DNA of 5,836 nucleotides, taken from the NCBI GenBank assembly GCA_946405565.1, contig CAMJHU010000151.1:1-5836 (forward strand). The letters are read 5' to 3'. Shown here piece by piece: positions 1-5,506 of this stretch. The position numbers and the translations under genes are program-made. The notes beneath the pieces were generated by a model. That model did not search any database. It was not told the DNA's origin and worked only from the letters and a program-made list of their open reading frames with translations. The stretch's first letter is position 1; each line of letters starts with the position of its first letter. The stretch is from an uncultured Clostridia bacterium (GTDB lineage: Bacteria > Bacillota > Clostridia > Oscillospirales > Acutalibacteraceae).

Positions 1-5
1 AATAA

Positions 6-26
6 TGAATAGTGAATAGTGGAGAG
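6..26. repeat. Heptanucleotide tandem repeat upstream of truB
   Basis: Two exact copies of TGAATAG (6-12 and 13-19) are followed by a degenerate third copy, TGGAGAG (20-26), and then by the truB ribosome binding site. The repeat may extend beyond the left edge of the window. It could be ordinary simple-sequence DNA at the end of an intergenic region, and no function is visible. Confidence 0.5.
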
Positions 27-34
27 AGGTGAGG
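27..34 (+). promoter_or_regulatory. Ribosome binding site deciding the truB start
   Basis: AGGTGAGG lies 6 bases before the ATG at 41, which is ideal spacing. The in-frame GTG at 29 falls inside this site, so the ATG at 41 is preferred. A further in-frame GTG at 62 has no Shine-Dalgarno sequence in front of it. Confidence 0.75.
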
Positions 35-40
35 AAAACC

Positions 41-994
41 ATGGGCTGGCAGAACAGCGCGGTGAACGGGCTTTTATTGCTAGACAAACCGACGGATTTC
101 ACGTCGTTTGACGTGTGCGCTGTGGTCAGAGGAATGCTGCGCACCAAAAAGGTAGGACATTCCGGCACGCTCGACCCGATGGCAACGGGTGTACTGCCGA
201 TTCTGGTGGGTTCGGCGACACGGGCGCTGGATTTGATTCCGTCGCACGACAAAACTTATGTGGCAGGTTTCCGTCTGGGCGTCACCACCGACACACTGGA
301 CATCACAGGAAAAGTGCTGTCGGAACAGCACGCCGACGTGCCGGAACAGCCGCTGCGCGACGTGCTGCATTCCTTTACGGGAGACATCATGCAGGTGCCG
401 CCCATGTACTCCGCCGTGTCAGTGGGCGGCAAGAAACTCTATGATCTGGCGCGGGAGGGCGTAGAAGTCGAGAGAGAGGCACGTCATGTGACGGTTTACG
501 CGCTCACGCTTGACCGATACGACAGGGAAACCGCCGAAGGTGTGATCACGGTGTCCTGCTCCAAGGGAACCTATATCCGCACGCTGATTGACGACGTGGG
601 TCGGGCGCTGGGCTGCGGCGCGGTGCTGACTTCCCTGAGACGTACCGAAGCCTCCGGCTTCACGGTGGAACAGTGCATGACGCTGTCGCAGGCGCAGGCA
701 TATAAAGACACGGATCAGCTCGTGGAAAAGCTGTTGCCAGTTGACACGATTTTCAATTGCTATCCGGCACTGTATATCGCGGATACTCAGGCGGTGCGGT
801 TCAACAACGGCGCGGGACTGGCGCTGGAGCGGCTGTTCCCTCCGGTCATTGACGGCGTGCGGCAAACCGAACGTCTTTGCCACGACCGTTATCCGGAGGA
901 ATCGCTCTATCGGGTCTATGCCCGTTCGGACAGGCGTTTTCTGGGACTGGGCGTGAAGCGGCAGGATGAACTTCGCGTCGCCAAACGGTTTTAA
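41..994 (+). CDS. truB: tRNA pseudouridine(55) synthase TruB
   Basis: TruB converts uridine 55 in the T-loop of elongator tRNAs to pseudouridine in the cytoplasm. From the ATG at 41 the protein has 317 residues, a normal length for the family. The N-terminal NGLLLLDKP motif (residues 9-17) is typical. The catalytic motif GHSGTLDPMATGVLP contains the expected nucleophile Asp45. The motifs VPPMYSAVSVGGKKLYDLAR and CSKGTYIRTLIDDVG followed by LRR are also canonical. The C-terminal part, ending in RRFLGLGVKRQDELRVAKRF, fits the C-terminal domain of Firmicutes TruB proteins. It is followed after 21 bases by ribF, the usual Firmicutes order. In that group rbfA and other translation genes often lie upstream, but that would be outside the window. 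No promoter is visible before it. Confidence 0.97.
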   Translation: MGWQNSAVNGLLLLDKPTDFTSFDVCAVVRGMLRTKKVGHSGTLDPMATGVLPILVGSATRALDLIPSHDKTYVAGFRLGVTTDTLDITGKVLSEQHADVPEQPLRDVLHSFTGDIMQVPPMYSAVSVGGKKLYDLAREGVEVEREARHVTVYALTLDRYDRETAEGVITVSCSKGTYIRTLIDDVGRALGCGAVLTSLRRTEASGFTVEQCMTLSQAQAYKDTDQLVEKLLPVDTIFNCYPALYIADTQAVRFNNGAGLALERLFPPVIDGVRQTERLCHDRYPEESLYRVYARSDRRFLGLGVKRQDELRVAKRF

Positions 995-1015
995 CATATC
1001 AAAAGGACAACATAA

Positions 1016-1942
1016 ATGAAGCTGTATCATGAAATTCCGAATTTAACCCATACGGCGGTGGCACTGGGCTGTTTTGACGGCGTACATCTCGGACATCAGG
1101 CGGTGATTCAGGCGGCACAGGGAGAAGGTTGTGAACGCACCGTGTTTACCTTCGCCGACGGCAACGCTGTGAAAAATGCCGCGCCGCGTCTGATGACGTT
1201 TGAAGAAAAATGCCGTCTGCTGGAGCGGCAAGGGACCGTCCATCTGATCGCGCCGCCGTTTGAAGCGGTGCGGACCTATGAACCCCAACGCTTCTTTCAC
1301 GAGGTACTGCGCGGAACACTCGGTGCGGAGGTGATCGCCTGTGGGGAGAATTACCGCTTCGGCAAAAACGCGGCGGGAACGGCGGATACCATGCGCCATC
1401 TCTGTGAAAGGGACGGCATCATTTGTCATATTGTACCGCCGGTGATGGTTGATGGTAGGGTCATCTCTTCCTCCCGCATACGACAGGCTTTGGCGGACGG
1501 CTGCGTGGAACAGGCAGGCGATATGCTGGGGCGGCGGTTCAGTTATGAATTTGAGGTGGTACATGGGCGGGAACTGGGTCGGACGCTGGGAACGCCCACC
1601 ATCAATCAGTTTTTCCCGGAGGGCTTTCTGATGCCCCGGCGCGGGGTGTATGCTTCGATGACCGAGTGGGAAGGCAGGATATACGGCTCCGTAACGAATA
1701 TCGGAGTCAAGCCGACGGTCGGTTCTCCTGTGCCGCTGAGCGAGACCTGGATTGCCGGGTTTTCGGGCGATCTGTACGGACAGCGCGTCAGGGTGAGCCT
1801 GATTTCATTTCTGAGGGAGGAACGGCGATTTGCCTCGCTGGAAGAACTGAAACAGGCAATTCTGCACGACGAAGCCGCCGCGCGGCGGCTGGCGGCGCCA
1901 TACATTGCGGAAGGGGGAGCGCGGGATGATATTGGAACCTGA
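1016..1942 (+). CDS. ribF: Bifunctional riboflavin kinase / FAD synthetase RibF
   Basis: RibF phosphorylates riboflavin to FMN and then adenylates FMN to FAD. The 308-residue length is typical of the bifunctional enzyme. The N-terminal nucleotidyltransferase domain (about 1-160) shows the GCFDGVHLGH signature (residues 18-27), RFGKN, and ISSSRIR (150-156). The C-terminal kinase domain (about 170-300) shows GRTLGTPTIN with the PTxN nucleotide/metal motif at 194-197. It also has NIGVKPTVG, the likely catalytic Glu243 in SETW, and GDLYG followed by FLREERRFASLEELK. The form PTIN instead of the common PTAN is, as I recall, frequent in Oscillospirales homologues. AAAGGA at 1002-1007 is a suitable ribosome binding site. 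The 3' end overlaps the next gene by 17 bases. No FMN riboswitch is seen, consistent with control as part of the truB operon. Confidence 0.97.
   Translation: MKLYHEIPNLTHTAVALGCFDGVHLGHQAVIQAAQGEGCERTVFTFADGNAVKNAAPRLMTFEEKCRLLERQGTVHLIAPPFEAVRTYEPQRFFHEVLRGTLGAEVIACGENYRFGKNAAGTADTMRHLCERDGIICHIVPPVMVDGRVISSSRIRQALADGCVEQAGDMLGRRFSYEFEVVHGRELGRTLGTPTINQFFPEGFLMPRRGVYASMTEWEGRIYGSVTNIGVKPTVGSPVPLSETWIAGFSGDLYGQRVRVSLISFLREERRFASLEELKQAILHDEAAARRLAAPYIAEGGARDDIGT
1913..1919 (+). promoter_or_regulatory. Ribosome binding site of the FlK-like gene, inside ribF
   Basis: GGGGGAG lies inside the last codons of ribF, 6 bases before the ATG at 1926. It favours that ATG over the in-frame TTG at 1905, which has no suitable upstream site. 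The arrangement suggests that ribosomes finishing ribF reinitiate here. Confidence 0.7.
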
Positions 1943-2315
1943 GACCTGCACCGTATCGTGTGTGGTGACAGAGAATATGCTGGAAAAGACATTAGGCTGC
2001 GGTGAAACCGAAACCTATGCCGTGGGCATGATGGTATCGCTCATGGAACAGGCTGCCCGGCAGCTTGCCGGACGGTATCTGCCGGAAGGCGTGACCACTG
2101 TGGGCGTGATGATGAACGTGACTCGTGTGGCGCCCGCTGTGGGAGGCAGTGAGGTACAGGCAACGGCAACGCTGCTCGAACGGGGCGAAGGAAATTTCTA
2201 TTTTGAAATTATCGCCAGCGACGCGGGCGGCACGATCGGCGAGGCAACCCACCATCGCGTGGCGGTTTCGCTCGATGTGTTTCAGGAAAAGGCAAAGAAA
2301 CGGGGGAGATGGTGA
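1926..2315 (+). CDS. FlK-like hotdog-fold thioesterase homologue with altered active site
   Basis: A 129-residue protein that aligns by eye, at a constant offset of nine residues, with fluoroacetyl-CoA thioesterase FlK and the small acyl-CoA thioesterase-like proteins common in Clostridia. Shared features are GMMVSLMEQA (FlK GFMVGLMEWA), the NVTRVAP region (FlK CVTHTAATP), GEATHHR (FlK GSGTHER) and a C-terminal DVFQEKAKK helix. Of the FlK catalytic residues Thr42, Glu50 and His76, only the Glu is retained (Glu41); the equivalents of Thr and His are Val33 and Arg67. The FlK Arg120 equivalent is Arg111. It may hydrolyse a different acyl-CoA, use another mechanism, or act as a non-catalytic binding protein; the substrate cannot be inferred. 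It overlaps ribF by 17 bases and shares the A of its TGA stop with the next gene's ATG, so translation is probably coupled on both sides. No signal peptide or membrane segment is visible. Confidence 0.8.
   Translation: MILEPETCTVSCVVTENMLEKTLGCGETETYAVGMMVSLMEQAARQLAGRYLPEGVTTVGVMMNVTRVAPAVGGSEVQATATLLERGEGNFYFEIIASDAGGTIGEATHHRVAVSLDVFQEKAKKRGRW
2302..2308 (+). promoter_or_regulatory. Ribosome binding site deciding the HAD gene start
   Basis: GGGGGAG directly abuts the ATG at 2309 but stands 6 bases before the ATG at 2315. The ATG at 2315 overlaps the upstream TGA stop (TGATG). Correct spacing therefore favours 2315, although the in-frame ATG at 2309 and GTG at 2312 would add only one or two residues. 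Confidence 0.65.
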
Positions 2316-3016
2316 TGAATCGCAAGCCATACGCGCTGTTTGATCTGGACGGAACGATTTTCGATTCTTCCCAAGGCATCAAAAGCTGTTACCGCGAGGC
2401 GCTGTCGCATTTCGGCATTTATGTGAAGGACGACCGGGAATTGGACAAGATCATGGGACCGTCTCTCTACCTGAGCTTCCATGACTTCTTCGGACTGGAA
2501 GGCGAGCAGGTGACGGAAGCGGTGAAGATTTACCGTGACCGCTATTCCGCCGAGGGTATCTATCAGGTGAAGATGTACGACGGCATTGACAGAGCGATAC
2601 GGCAGCTCCGTGAGAACGGCTGCGTTATCTGTCTGGCAACCACCAAGCCGCAGGTCATGGCGGAGAAGATTCTCGAATTTTCGGGGCTGGCGCCGTATTT
2701 TGATATCGTCTGCGGCGCACATCTCGACGGCAGCCGCAGCGACAAGGTCGAACTGATTAACGAGGTTTGCCGTCAACTCGCGGAACAGTTCCACGGCGGT
2801 CAACCGGTGGAGAAGGACCGCGTGTTCATGATCGGCGATCGCTTCTATGACATGGAAGGCGCGGTGAAAACCGGTGTGCGGGCGCTGGGCGTGACTTACG
2901 GATTCGGCAGCCCGGAAGAACTTTTAAAAGCGGGCGCCGAATTTCTCGCGGACACGCCGGAGCAGGCAGCGGAAATCCTTCTGTCGTCATTTCCATCGGC
3001 TTCCGTGAAAGAATGA
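2315..3016 (+). CDS. HAD-superfamily phosphatase, phosphoglycolate phosphatase/5'-nucleotidase-like
   Basis: A 233-residue cytosolic phosphatase of the haloacid dehalogenase superfamily. All four motifs are visible: FDLDGT with nucleophile Asp10 and acid/base Asp12, the motif II threonine in LATTKP (about Thr109), motif III Lys144 in SDKVELI, and GDRFYD with Asp175 and Asp179 for magnesium. Between motifs I and II there is a helical cap (about residues 16-90) of the Gph type. The pattern LDGSRSDK followed by VFMIGDR and GVTYGFGSPEELLKAGAE is typical of the Firmicutes HAD proteins annotated as phosphoglycolate phosphatase, pyrophosphatase or 5'-nucleotidase. Sequence alone does not decide the substrate, and a house-cleaning role on phosphorylated metabolites is an inference. 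It is the last gene of the truB-ribF run, coupled to the FlK-like gene by a TGATG overlap and followed by a terminator-like hairpin. Confidence 0.9.
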   Translation: MNRKPYALFDLDGTIFDSSQGIKSCYREALSHFGIYVKDDRELDKIMGPSLYLSFHDFFGLEGEQVTEAVKIYRDRYSAEGIYQVKMYDGIDRAIRQLRENGCVICLATTKPQVMAEKILEFSGLAPYFDIVCGAHLDGSRSDKVELINEVCRQLAEQFHGGQPVEKDRVFMIGDRFYDMEGAVKTGVRALGVTYGFGSPEELLKAGAEFLADTPEQAAEILLSSFPSASVKE

Positions 3017-3021
3017 AAGAA

Positions 3022-3034
3022 TAACAAATTGTTA
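3022..3034. promoter_or_regulatory. 13-base palindrome upstream of the ilvB promoter
   Basis: TAACAA and TTGTTA are perfect inverted arms around a central A. The site lies 16 bases before the -35 box, in AT-rich DNA that differs from the GC-rich coding surroundings. It could be a regulator binding site, part of an UP element, or chance in AT-rich sequence. No regulator can be named. Confidence 0.35.
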
Positions 3035-3050
3035 ATATAGCCAAAATGTC

Positions 3051-3079
3051 TTGCAAATCCGTACTGTTTTGTATATAAT
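3051..3079 (+). promoter_or_regulatory. Sigma-A-type promoter for ilvBN
   Basis: The -35 element TTGCAA (3051-3056, 4 of 6 consensus) is separated by 17 bases from a perfect -10 element TATAAT (3074-3079). The predicted transcription start is near 3085-3088, giving a leader of about 58 bases before ilvB. The -10 box lies within the 5' half of a large inverted repeat, so a protein bound to that repeat, or cruciform extrusion of it, would interfere with or modulate initiation. Confidence 0.75.
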
Positions 3080-3104
3080 CTTAATTATGTACACACAGTA
3101 CGGA
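3058..3104. repeat. Large nested inverted repeat across the ilvB promoter
   Basis: The outer arms are a perfect 10-base inverted repeat, TCCGTACTGT (3058-3067) and ACAGTACGGA (3095-3104). After an asymmetric 3/2-base interruption, a second pair of arms follows: GTATATAAT (3071-3079) and ATTATGTAC (3084-3092), with 8 of 9 Watson-Crick pairs and one G-T, closing on CTTA. The near-continuous dyad of 47 bases covers the spacer, the -10 box and the expected start site of the ilvB promoter. It may be an operator, a terminator hairpin, or both. Confidence 0.8.
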
Positions 3105-3110
3105 ATTTTT
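3058..3110 (+). terminator. Probable intrinsic terminator of the truB-ribF-FlK-HAD operon
   Basis: In a transcript reading through from the HAD gene, the nested inverted repeat would fold into a hairpin with about 19 pairs. It is followed by one A and then five U (3106-3110), 42 bases after the HAD stop codon. The stem is only moderately GC-rich and the U tract is short, so efficiency is uncertain. A transcript starting at the ilvB promoter would lack the 5' arm and escape termination. Confidence 0.55.
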
Positions 3111-3127
3111 GTTGGCATCAACAAGCC

Positions 3128-3133
3128 AAGGAG
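3128..3133 (+). promoter_or_regulatory. Ribosome binding site of ilvB, with two nearby ATG codons
   Basis: AAGGAG stands 7 bases before an out-of-frame ATG at 3141 and 11 bases before the in-frame ilvB ATG at 3145. The better-spaced ATG opens a 32-codon frame ending at TGA 3237-3239 inside ilvB. The in-frame TTG at 3109 has no Shine-Dalgarno sequence and is unlikely to be used. Confidence 0.6.
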
Positions 3134-3144
3134 CTGATAAATGT

Positions 3145-4782
3145 ATGACAGGAGCCCAGATTGTTCTGGAATGCCTCAAAAAAGAGGGTGTTTCTGTTAT
3201 CTTCGGATACCCGGGCGCGACTATCGCGCCGTTTTATGACGCGCTGATCTGCGATGGCAGTATCCGTCATGTGCTGGTCCGGCAGGAGCAGAATGCCGGT
3301 CACGCTGCCAGCGGCTATTCGCGCGCGTCGGGCAAGGTGGGCGTCTGCTGTACCACTTCGGGACCCGGTGCGACCAACCTCATCACGGGATTGGCGACTG
3401 CCTATATGGATTCCATTCCCATGGTAGCGCTCACGGGACAGGTGCGGTCCGACCTGCTGGGGCGCGACGTTTTCCAGGAAGCGGACATTACCGGCGCCTG
3501 CGAACCCTTTACCAAGCACAGCTATCTTGCGACCGACCCGCAGGAACTGCCCACGATTCTCAAAGAAGCCTTCCACATTGCCTCCACCGGCAGACCCGGT
3601 CCTGTCCTGATTGATCTGCCGCAGGATACGCTGGAACGCGAATTCAAGGGCGAATTTGTCTATCCCGACCATGTGGACATCATCGGCTACAAGCCGCGTA
3701 CCACCGGTCACACGCTGCAAATCAAGCGTGCCGTAGAGGCGATCGCGCAGGCGAAAAATCCGGTCATTTGCGCGGGCGGCGGCGTGGTGTCGGCACAGTC
3801 GCGGCGGGAACTGCTGAAATTCGCGGAAAAGCTGGATATTCCGGTGGTTTCCACCCTGATGGGCGTGGGCATGATGCCCACCGAACATCCGCTGTATATG
3901 GGAATGCTCGGTACACACGGCATTTATTCCGCCAATTACGCGATTCATCATGCCGACTTGGTGATTCTCTGCGGTGCCCGTGTGGGAGACAGAGCCATGT
4001 CCAAGCCGGATCAGATTGCCAATAAGGCAAAGATTATTCATATTGACATCGACCCCGCCGAAATCGGCAAGAATATGAAAGCAGATATTCCCATTGTCGG
4101 CGATATCAAGAACGTCCTCAAAAATATCACCGAAAAGTGCGAGGAACATCGTCATACGGACTGGGTGAGCGACTTGCAGCAGCGCAAAGCAGCGCATACG
4201 CCGGTCTTTGCCAGCATTCCCGGACAGGTGGACCCGCGCAACTTCATGCGCACGCTCTCTGAGATGGTGAGCAAGCGCAGCAAGGCGATTCTGGTTGCCG
4301 ATGTGGGCGAGAATCAGATCTGGTCCGCCAACAATTTCGACTTCCGGGGCGGACGGTTCCTGACCTCCGGCGGTCTGGGAACGATGGGGTATTCTCTCGG
4401 CGCGGCGATCGGCGCGAAGATTGCCAAGCCCGCCCGGCAGGTGTTCGCGGTATGCGGCGACGGTTCCTTCCAGATGATGATGTGTGAGCTTGCCACTGCC
4501 AGACAGCACGGCGTGGCGGTCAAAGTGGTCATTATGGAGAACAACCGTCTCGGCATGGTGCGGGAGTTGCAGGATAAGCTCTACGGCGGACGGTATTCGG
4601 GGGTTATGCTGGACGGCTCGCCCGATTTTGTCAGACTGGCGCAGTCCTATGACATTCCCGCCGAGGCGATTTCCGACGACGCAGACGTGGAAGGCGCGAT
4701 TGACCGCATGATATCCAGTGACCAGCCGTATGTGTTGGTGTGCAAAGTGGCGGCGGAAATTCCGTCGCGGCAGGAAGACTAG
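3145..4782 (+). CDS. ilvB: Acetolactate synthase, large (catalytic) subunit
   Basis: The catalytic subunit of acetohydroxyacid synthase condenses pyruvate with a second pyruvate or with 2-ketobutyrate, giving the precursors of valine/leucine or isoleucine. The 545-residue protein has the three-domain ThDP-enzyme layout: an N-terminal pyrimidine-binding domain (about 1-165) with FGYPGATI and Glu48 in RQEQNAGHAASGY, the glutamate that activates ThDP; a central domain (about 185-330) including LGTHG and IHIDIDPAEIGKNMKADI; and a C-terminal pyrophosphate domain with the ThDP/Mg motif GDGSF (438-442) and NN at 466-467. FAD dependence is expected from the family. The ATG at 3145 is chosen because MTGAQIVLECLKKEGV matches the normal N-terminus. 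The tail ends at EIPSRQED, somewhat shorter than in enterobacterial homologues. It has its own promoter and is followed after 18 bases by ilvN. IlvB rather than another ThDP enzyme (for example catabolic AlsS) is supported by the adjacent regulatory subunit. Confidence 0.95.
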   Translation: MTGAQIVLECLKKEGVSVIFGYPGATIAPFYDALICDGSIRHVLVRQEQNAGHAASGYSRASGKVGVCCTTSGPGATNLITGLATAYMDSIPMVALTGQVRSDLLGRDVFQEADITGACEPFTKHSYLATDPQELPTILKEAFHIASTGRPGPVLIDLPQDTLEREFKGEFVYPDHVDIIGYKPRTTGHTLQIKRAVEAIAQAKNPVICAGGGVVSAQSRRELLKFAEKLDIPVVSTLMGVGMMPTEHPLYMGMLGTHGIYSANYAIHHADLVILCGARVGDRAMSKPDQIANKAKIIHIDIDPAEIGKNMKADIPIVGDIKNVLKNITEKCEEHRHTDWVSDLQQRKAAHTPVFASIPGQVDPRNFMRTLSEMVSKRSKAILVADVGENQIWSANNFDFRGGRFLTSGGLGTMGYSLGAAIGAKIAKPARQVFAVCGDGSFQMMMCELATARQHGVAVKVVIMENNRLGMVRELQDKLYGGRYSGVMLDGSPDFVRLAQSYDIPAEAISDDADVEGAIDRMISSDQPYVLVCKVAAEIPSRQED

Positions 4783-4800
4783 AGAGGAGGACGCTGCGTT

Positions 4801-5292
4801 ATGAGATATATTATCACCGTACTGGTACAGAATCACTATGGCGTTCTCTCCAAGGTGTCGGGACTCATTGCCCGGCGCGGCTTCAATATCGAATCCCTCG
4901 CGGTGGGTGTGACGGAAAATCCCGATATTTCCCGCATGACGATTGTCACGGACTGCGACGAGAACGGTATCGAGCAGGTGGAAAAGCAGCTCAATAAGCT
5001 TATTCCCACCATTAAAGTCAAGGTGCTGCAAGAGGGCGCGTATATTGCCCGTGAACTCACAATGATCAAAGTCTCCTGTAATGCTAAGACACGCCCAGAA
5101 ATCATGGATTTAGCGGAAATTATGCGCGCCCGGATTATCGACGTGACCGCCACGTCTCTGACACTCGAACTCACCGATACCACCGCCCGCACCGAAAATT
5201 TCATTTCGCTGCTCAAGCCGTTCGGTATCAAGGAACTGGTGCGTACCGGTATCAGCGCGATTGAGCTGGGCGCCAATACGACCAAGAAGTGA
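4801..5292 (+). CDS. ilvN: Acetolactate synthase, small (regulatory) subunit
   Basis: The regulatory subunit binds IlvB, raises its activity and normally mediates feedback inhibition by valine. At 163 residues it has the standard length. The N-terminal ACT domain (about 1-75) carries VLVQNHYGVLSKVSGLIARR and GFNIESLAVGVTENPDISRM. The C-terminal domain (about 80-160) includes ELTMIKVSCN and GIKELVRTGISAIELG. Numbering matches E. coli IlvH at the start: Asn11, Gly14 and Asn29 are all present. Positions 14 and 29 are known sites of valine-resistance mutations in that protein, so valine sensitivity is likely, though inferred. The ribosome binding site AGGAGG (4785-4790) is strong, with a rather long 10-base spacing. 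It is expected to be co-transcribed with ilvB. ilvC, which often follows, is not in the window. Confidence 0.96.
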   Translation: MRYIITVLVQNHYGVLSKVSGLIARRGFNIESLAVGVTENPDISRMTIVTDCDENGIEQVEKQLNKLIPTIKVKVLQEGAYIARELTMIKVSCNAKTRPEIMDLAEIMRARIIDVTATSLTLELTDTTARTENFISLLKPFGIKELVRTGISAIELGANTTKK

Positions 5293-5308
5293 AAATCAAG
5301 CCCAATTA

Positions 5309-5321
5309 GCCGCAAAGCGGC
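5309..5321. repeat. Perfect hairpin GCCGC-AAA-GCGGC after ilvN
   Basis: A five-base GC stem with an AAA loop lies 16 bases after the ilvN stop. There is no T tract after it, so it is not a convincing intrinsic terminator. It is the first of a series of hairpins that fill the gap between ilvN and the next gene. Confidence 0.6.
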
Positions 5322-5328
5322 GCGGGGT

Positions 5329-5433
5329 GCAGGGGGTGAGCTCCCTGCCGAGGTCAAGGGCGAGTAGCCCTTGCAGGGAGTGGGACAGCGTCCCACAAGG
5401 CAGGCGTAAGCCTGCCGGGCGAAACCAGCCCGG
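5329..5433. repeat. Tightly packed array of perfect stem-loops
   Basis: At least four stems are packed with almost no spacer. Stem A is CTCCCTGC (5341-5348) with GCAGGGAG (5373-5380), enclosing CAAGGGC (5355-5361) with GCCCTTG (5367-5373), loop GAGTA. Stem B is GTGGGAC (5380-5386) with GTCCCAC (5390-5396), loop AGC. Stem C is GGCAGGC (5399-5405) with GCCTGCC (5410-5416), closed by GTAA, a GNRA-type tetraloop. Stem D is CCGGGC (5415-5420) with GCCCGG (5428-5433), loop GAAACCA. GCAGGGGG (5329-5336) can also pair with CTCCCTGC, in competition with stem A. Candidates are a composite of REP/MITE-like dispersed repeats, a stabilising ilvBN 3' UTR, or a structured RNA. No coding potential is credible here. 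Confidence 0.75.
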
Positions 5434-5442
5434 ACAATCAAC

Positions 5443-5475
5443 GGGAAAGGGCGAATTCCATTCAGCGCCCCTACC
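5443..5475. repeat. Possible dispersed REP-like hairpin repeat
   Basis: GGGCG (5449-5453) pairs with CGCCC (5466-5470); alternatively GAAT (5453-5456) pairs with ATTC (5460-5463) in the interior. Read on the minus strand, the element begins GTAGGGGCG and has an inverted CGCCC partner. This resembles a short intergenic repeat I recall seeing many times in Oscillospirales genomes, but I could not search for copies. Confidence 0.4.
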
Positions 5476-5506
5476 AAACCAAGCCGCACCAAGTCCTCCA
5501 AAAAAA

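Noticed and set aside
29..40. GTG at 29 as the truB start
   Set aside because: It lies within the Shine-Dalgarno sequence that properly serves the ATG at 41, and the four extra residues are not needed for the fold.
995..1015. FMN riboswitch before ribF
   Set aside because: The gap between truB and ribF is only 21 bases, far too short for the aptamer.
3104..3118. CodY-type box at AATTTTTGTTGGCAT
   Set aside because: Only the first AATTTT half agrees with AATTTTCWGAAAATT; the second half does not match.
3080..3144. T-box riboswitch or leader-peptide attenuator before ilvB
   Set aside because: The leader is only about 58 bases, lacks a T-box sequence and specifier loop, and has no Ile/Leu/Val-rich leader peptide.
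3118..5031. A 637-codon open frame on the minus strand covering all of ilvB and part of ilvN
   Set aside because: It lies antisense to two unmistakable genes. Its translation is rich in His and Arg with no recognisable motif, as expected from the codon bias of the sense strand.
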